Shown: piece after piece, positions 5,291-5,700 of the stretch
Numbering within the stretch: position 1 is the stretch's first letter
Layout: each line of letters opens with the position of its first letter
From: an uncultured Planctomycetaceae bacterium
Lineage (GTDB): Bacteria > Planctomycetota > Planctomycetia > Pirellulales > UBA1268
NCBI GenBank assembly: GCA_937926325.1
Contig: CALAZQ010000391.1
Location: 1 to 5,700 of the forward strand
Direction of reading: 5' to 3'
DNA: 5,700 nucleotides
Notes under the pieces: generated by a model
The model's database searches: none
The model's input: the letters and a program-made list of their open reading frames with translations, nothing else
What the model was told of the DNA's origin: nothing
Translations under genes and position numbers: made by a program

Positions 5291-5700
5291 ATGAACCACT
5301 ATCCCGCCAGCAACACCCATCCGGCCGGTATCGTGCACGCCGAAATGGATGTCTGCCGCACGAGCGACGGGGGGCGGACAGCGCTTGTCGCCCAGCCGAA
5401 CACCGCCAGTCTCGGCCAGTCGGAACCGCGGACAACCGCCCGGCGGGTGTTGTTTGTGAATCGCCACGCGGTGACGACCAACACGCAGACCTGGGGCAGC
5501 AACAGCGGCGACACCGGGCCGGGGGCGGGCGTCGTGTCGGGAACTGTCTCGGGTCCCTGCCGCATCAAGAGCGGCAGTTGCAAGGTGATCGTCGAGGGCT
5601 TCGCCGCCGGCCGGCTTGGCTCACTGACGGCGCACAACGACGCGGCGAAAGCAAACATGCCGGCGGGTTGCCAGATCGAAGCCGGACAGCGGAAGGTCGT
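5291..5700 (+). CDS. DUF4150 PAAR-like T6SS tip protein (N-terminal part)
   Basis: The frame is open from ATG 5291 to the window edge (136 full codons), so the gene is cut at its 3' end. The visible part resembles DUF4150, the PAAR-like domain thought to cap the VgrG spike and often fused to, or encoded beside, a toxin. Supporting features are M-D-V-C (19-22, compare the usual PDVC), the segment GDTGPGAGVVSGTVSG (73-88), which is the family's most recognisable stretch, VIVEG (99-103), and LTAHN followed by NMPAG (112-116, 122-126). The proline-rich PIPYPN motif expected near residue 35 is weak here: the sequence reads LVAQPN (32-37), keeping only the PN. Cysteines at 22, 90, 97 and 127 are spaced in a way that could aid folding. 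Whether it ends as a short tip protein or continues into an effector domain cannot be seen. Confidence 0.85.
   Translation, partial: MNHYPASNTHPAGIVHAEMDVCRTSDGGRTALVAQPNTASLGQSEPRTTARRVLFVNRHAVTTNTQTWGSNSGDTGPGAGVVSGTVSGPCRIKSGSCKVIVEGFAAGRLGSLTAHNDAAKANMPAGCQIEAGQRKV

Noticed and set aside
4448..5467. A 339-codon minus-strand frame across genes 2, 3 and 4
   Set aside because: It overlaps three supported sense genes, is rich in Pro, Arg and Gly, and shows no domain. It is a codon-bias shadow.

Overview
The window is a one-directional, tightly packed gene block on the + strand. It holds three complete genes and the start of a fourth, preceded by about 90 bases of non-coding DNA. Base composition is strongly GC-rich, with G/C at most third codon positions. 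Protein families point to a Gram-negative bacterium with a type VI secretion system (T6SS). Planctomycetota, Myxococcota or a high-GC proteobacterium would all fit. The very large pentapeptide proteins and the GTG start without a ribosome binding site make me lean weakly to Planctomycetota, but nothing in the window settles it.

Layout: 1-91 is a relatively AT-rich leader with a candidate -10 element and a long-spaced inverted repeat. 92-2656 encodes an 854-residue fusion of an N-terminal DUF2169 domain (the T6SS effector adaptor family), a helical middle, and a C-terminal pentapeptide-repeat beta-helix. 2656-4611 encodes a 651-residue protein that is almost entirely pentapeptide repeats. 4616-5227 encodes a 203-residue DUF3540 protein. 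5291 to the window end encodes the N-terminal 136 residues of a DUF4150 PAAR-like protein, cut by the window edge.

Spacing suggests one operon. Genes 1 and 2 overlap by one base (TGATG), genes 2 and 3 are 4 bases apart, and a 63-base gap with a small GC hairpin precedes the PAAR-like gene. Genes 2-4 each have a clear Shine-Dalgarno sequence; gene 1 does not.

Working model (inference from family knowledge): this is a T6SS spike-tip loading cassette. The PAAR-like protein would cap the VgrG spike and may carry or recruit a toxin. The DUF2169 protein would load it, and DUF3540 and the pentapeptide rod would be partners in assembly or delivery. No core T6SS gene (tssB/C, hcp, vgrG, clpV, tssJLM) is visible, so the cassette either flanks a core cluster or is an orphan effector island. 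The least understood parts are the helical middle of protein 1, the unusually regular beta-helix of protein 2 with its stacked cysteines, and the unseen C-terminus of protein 4.
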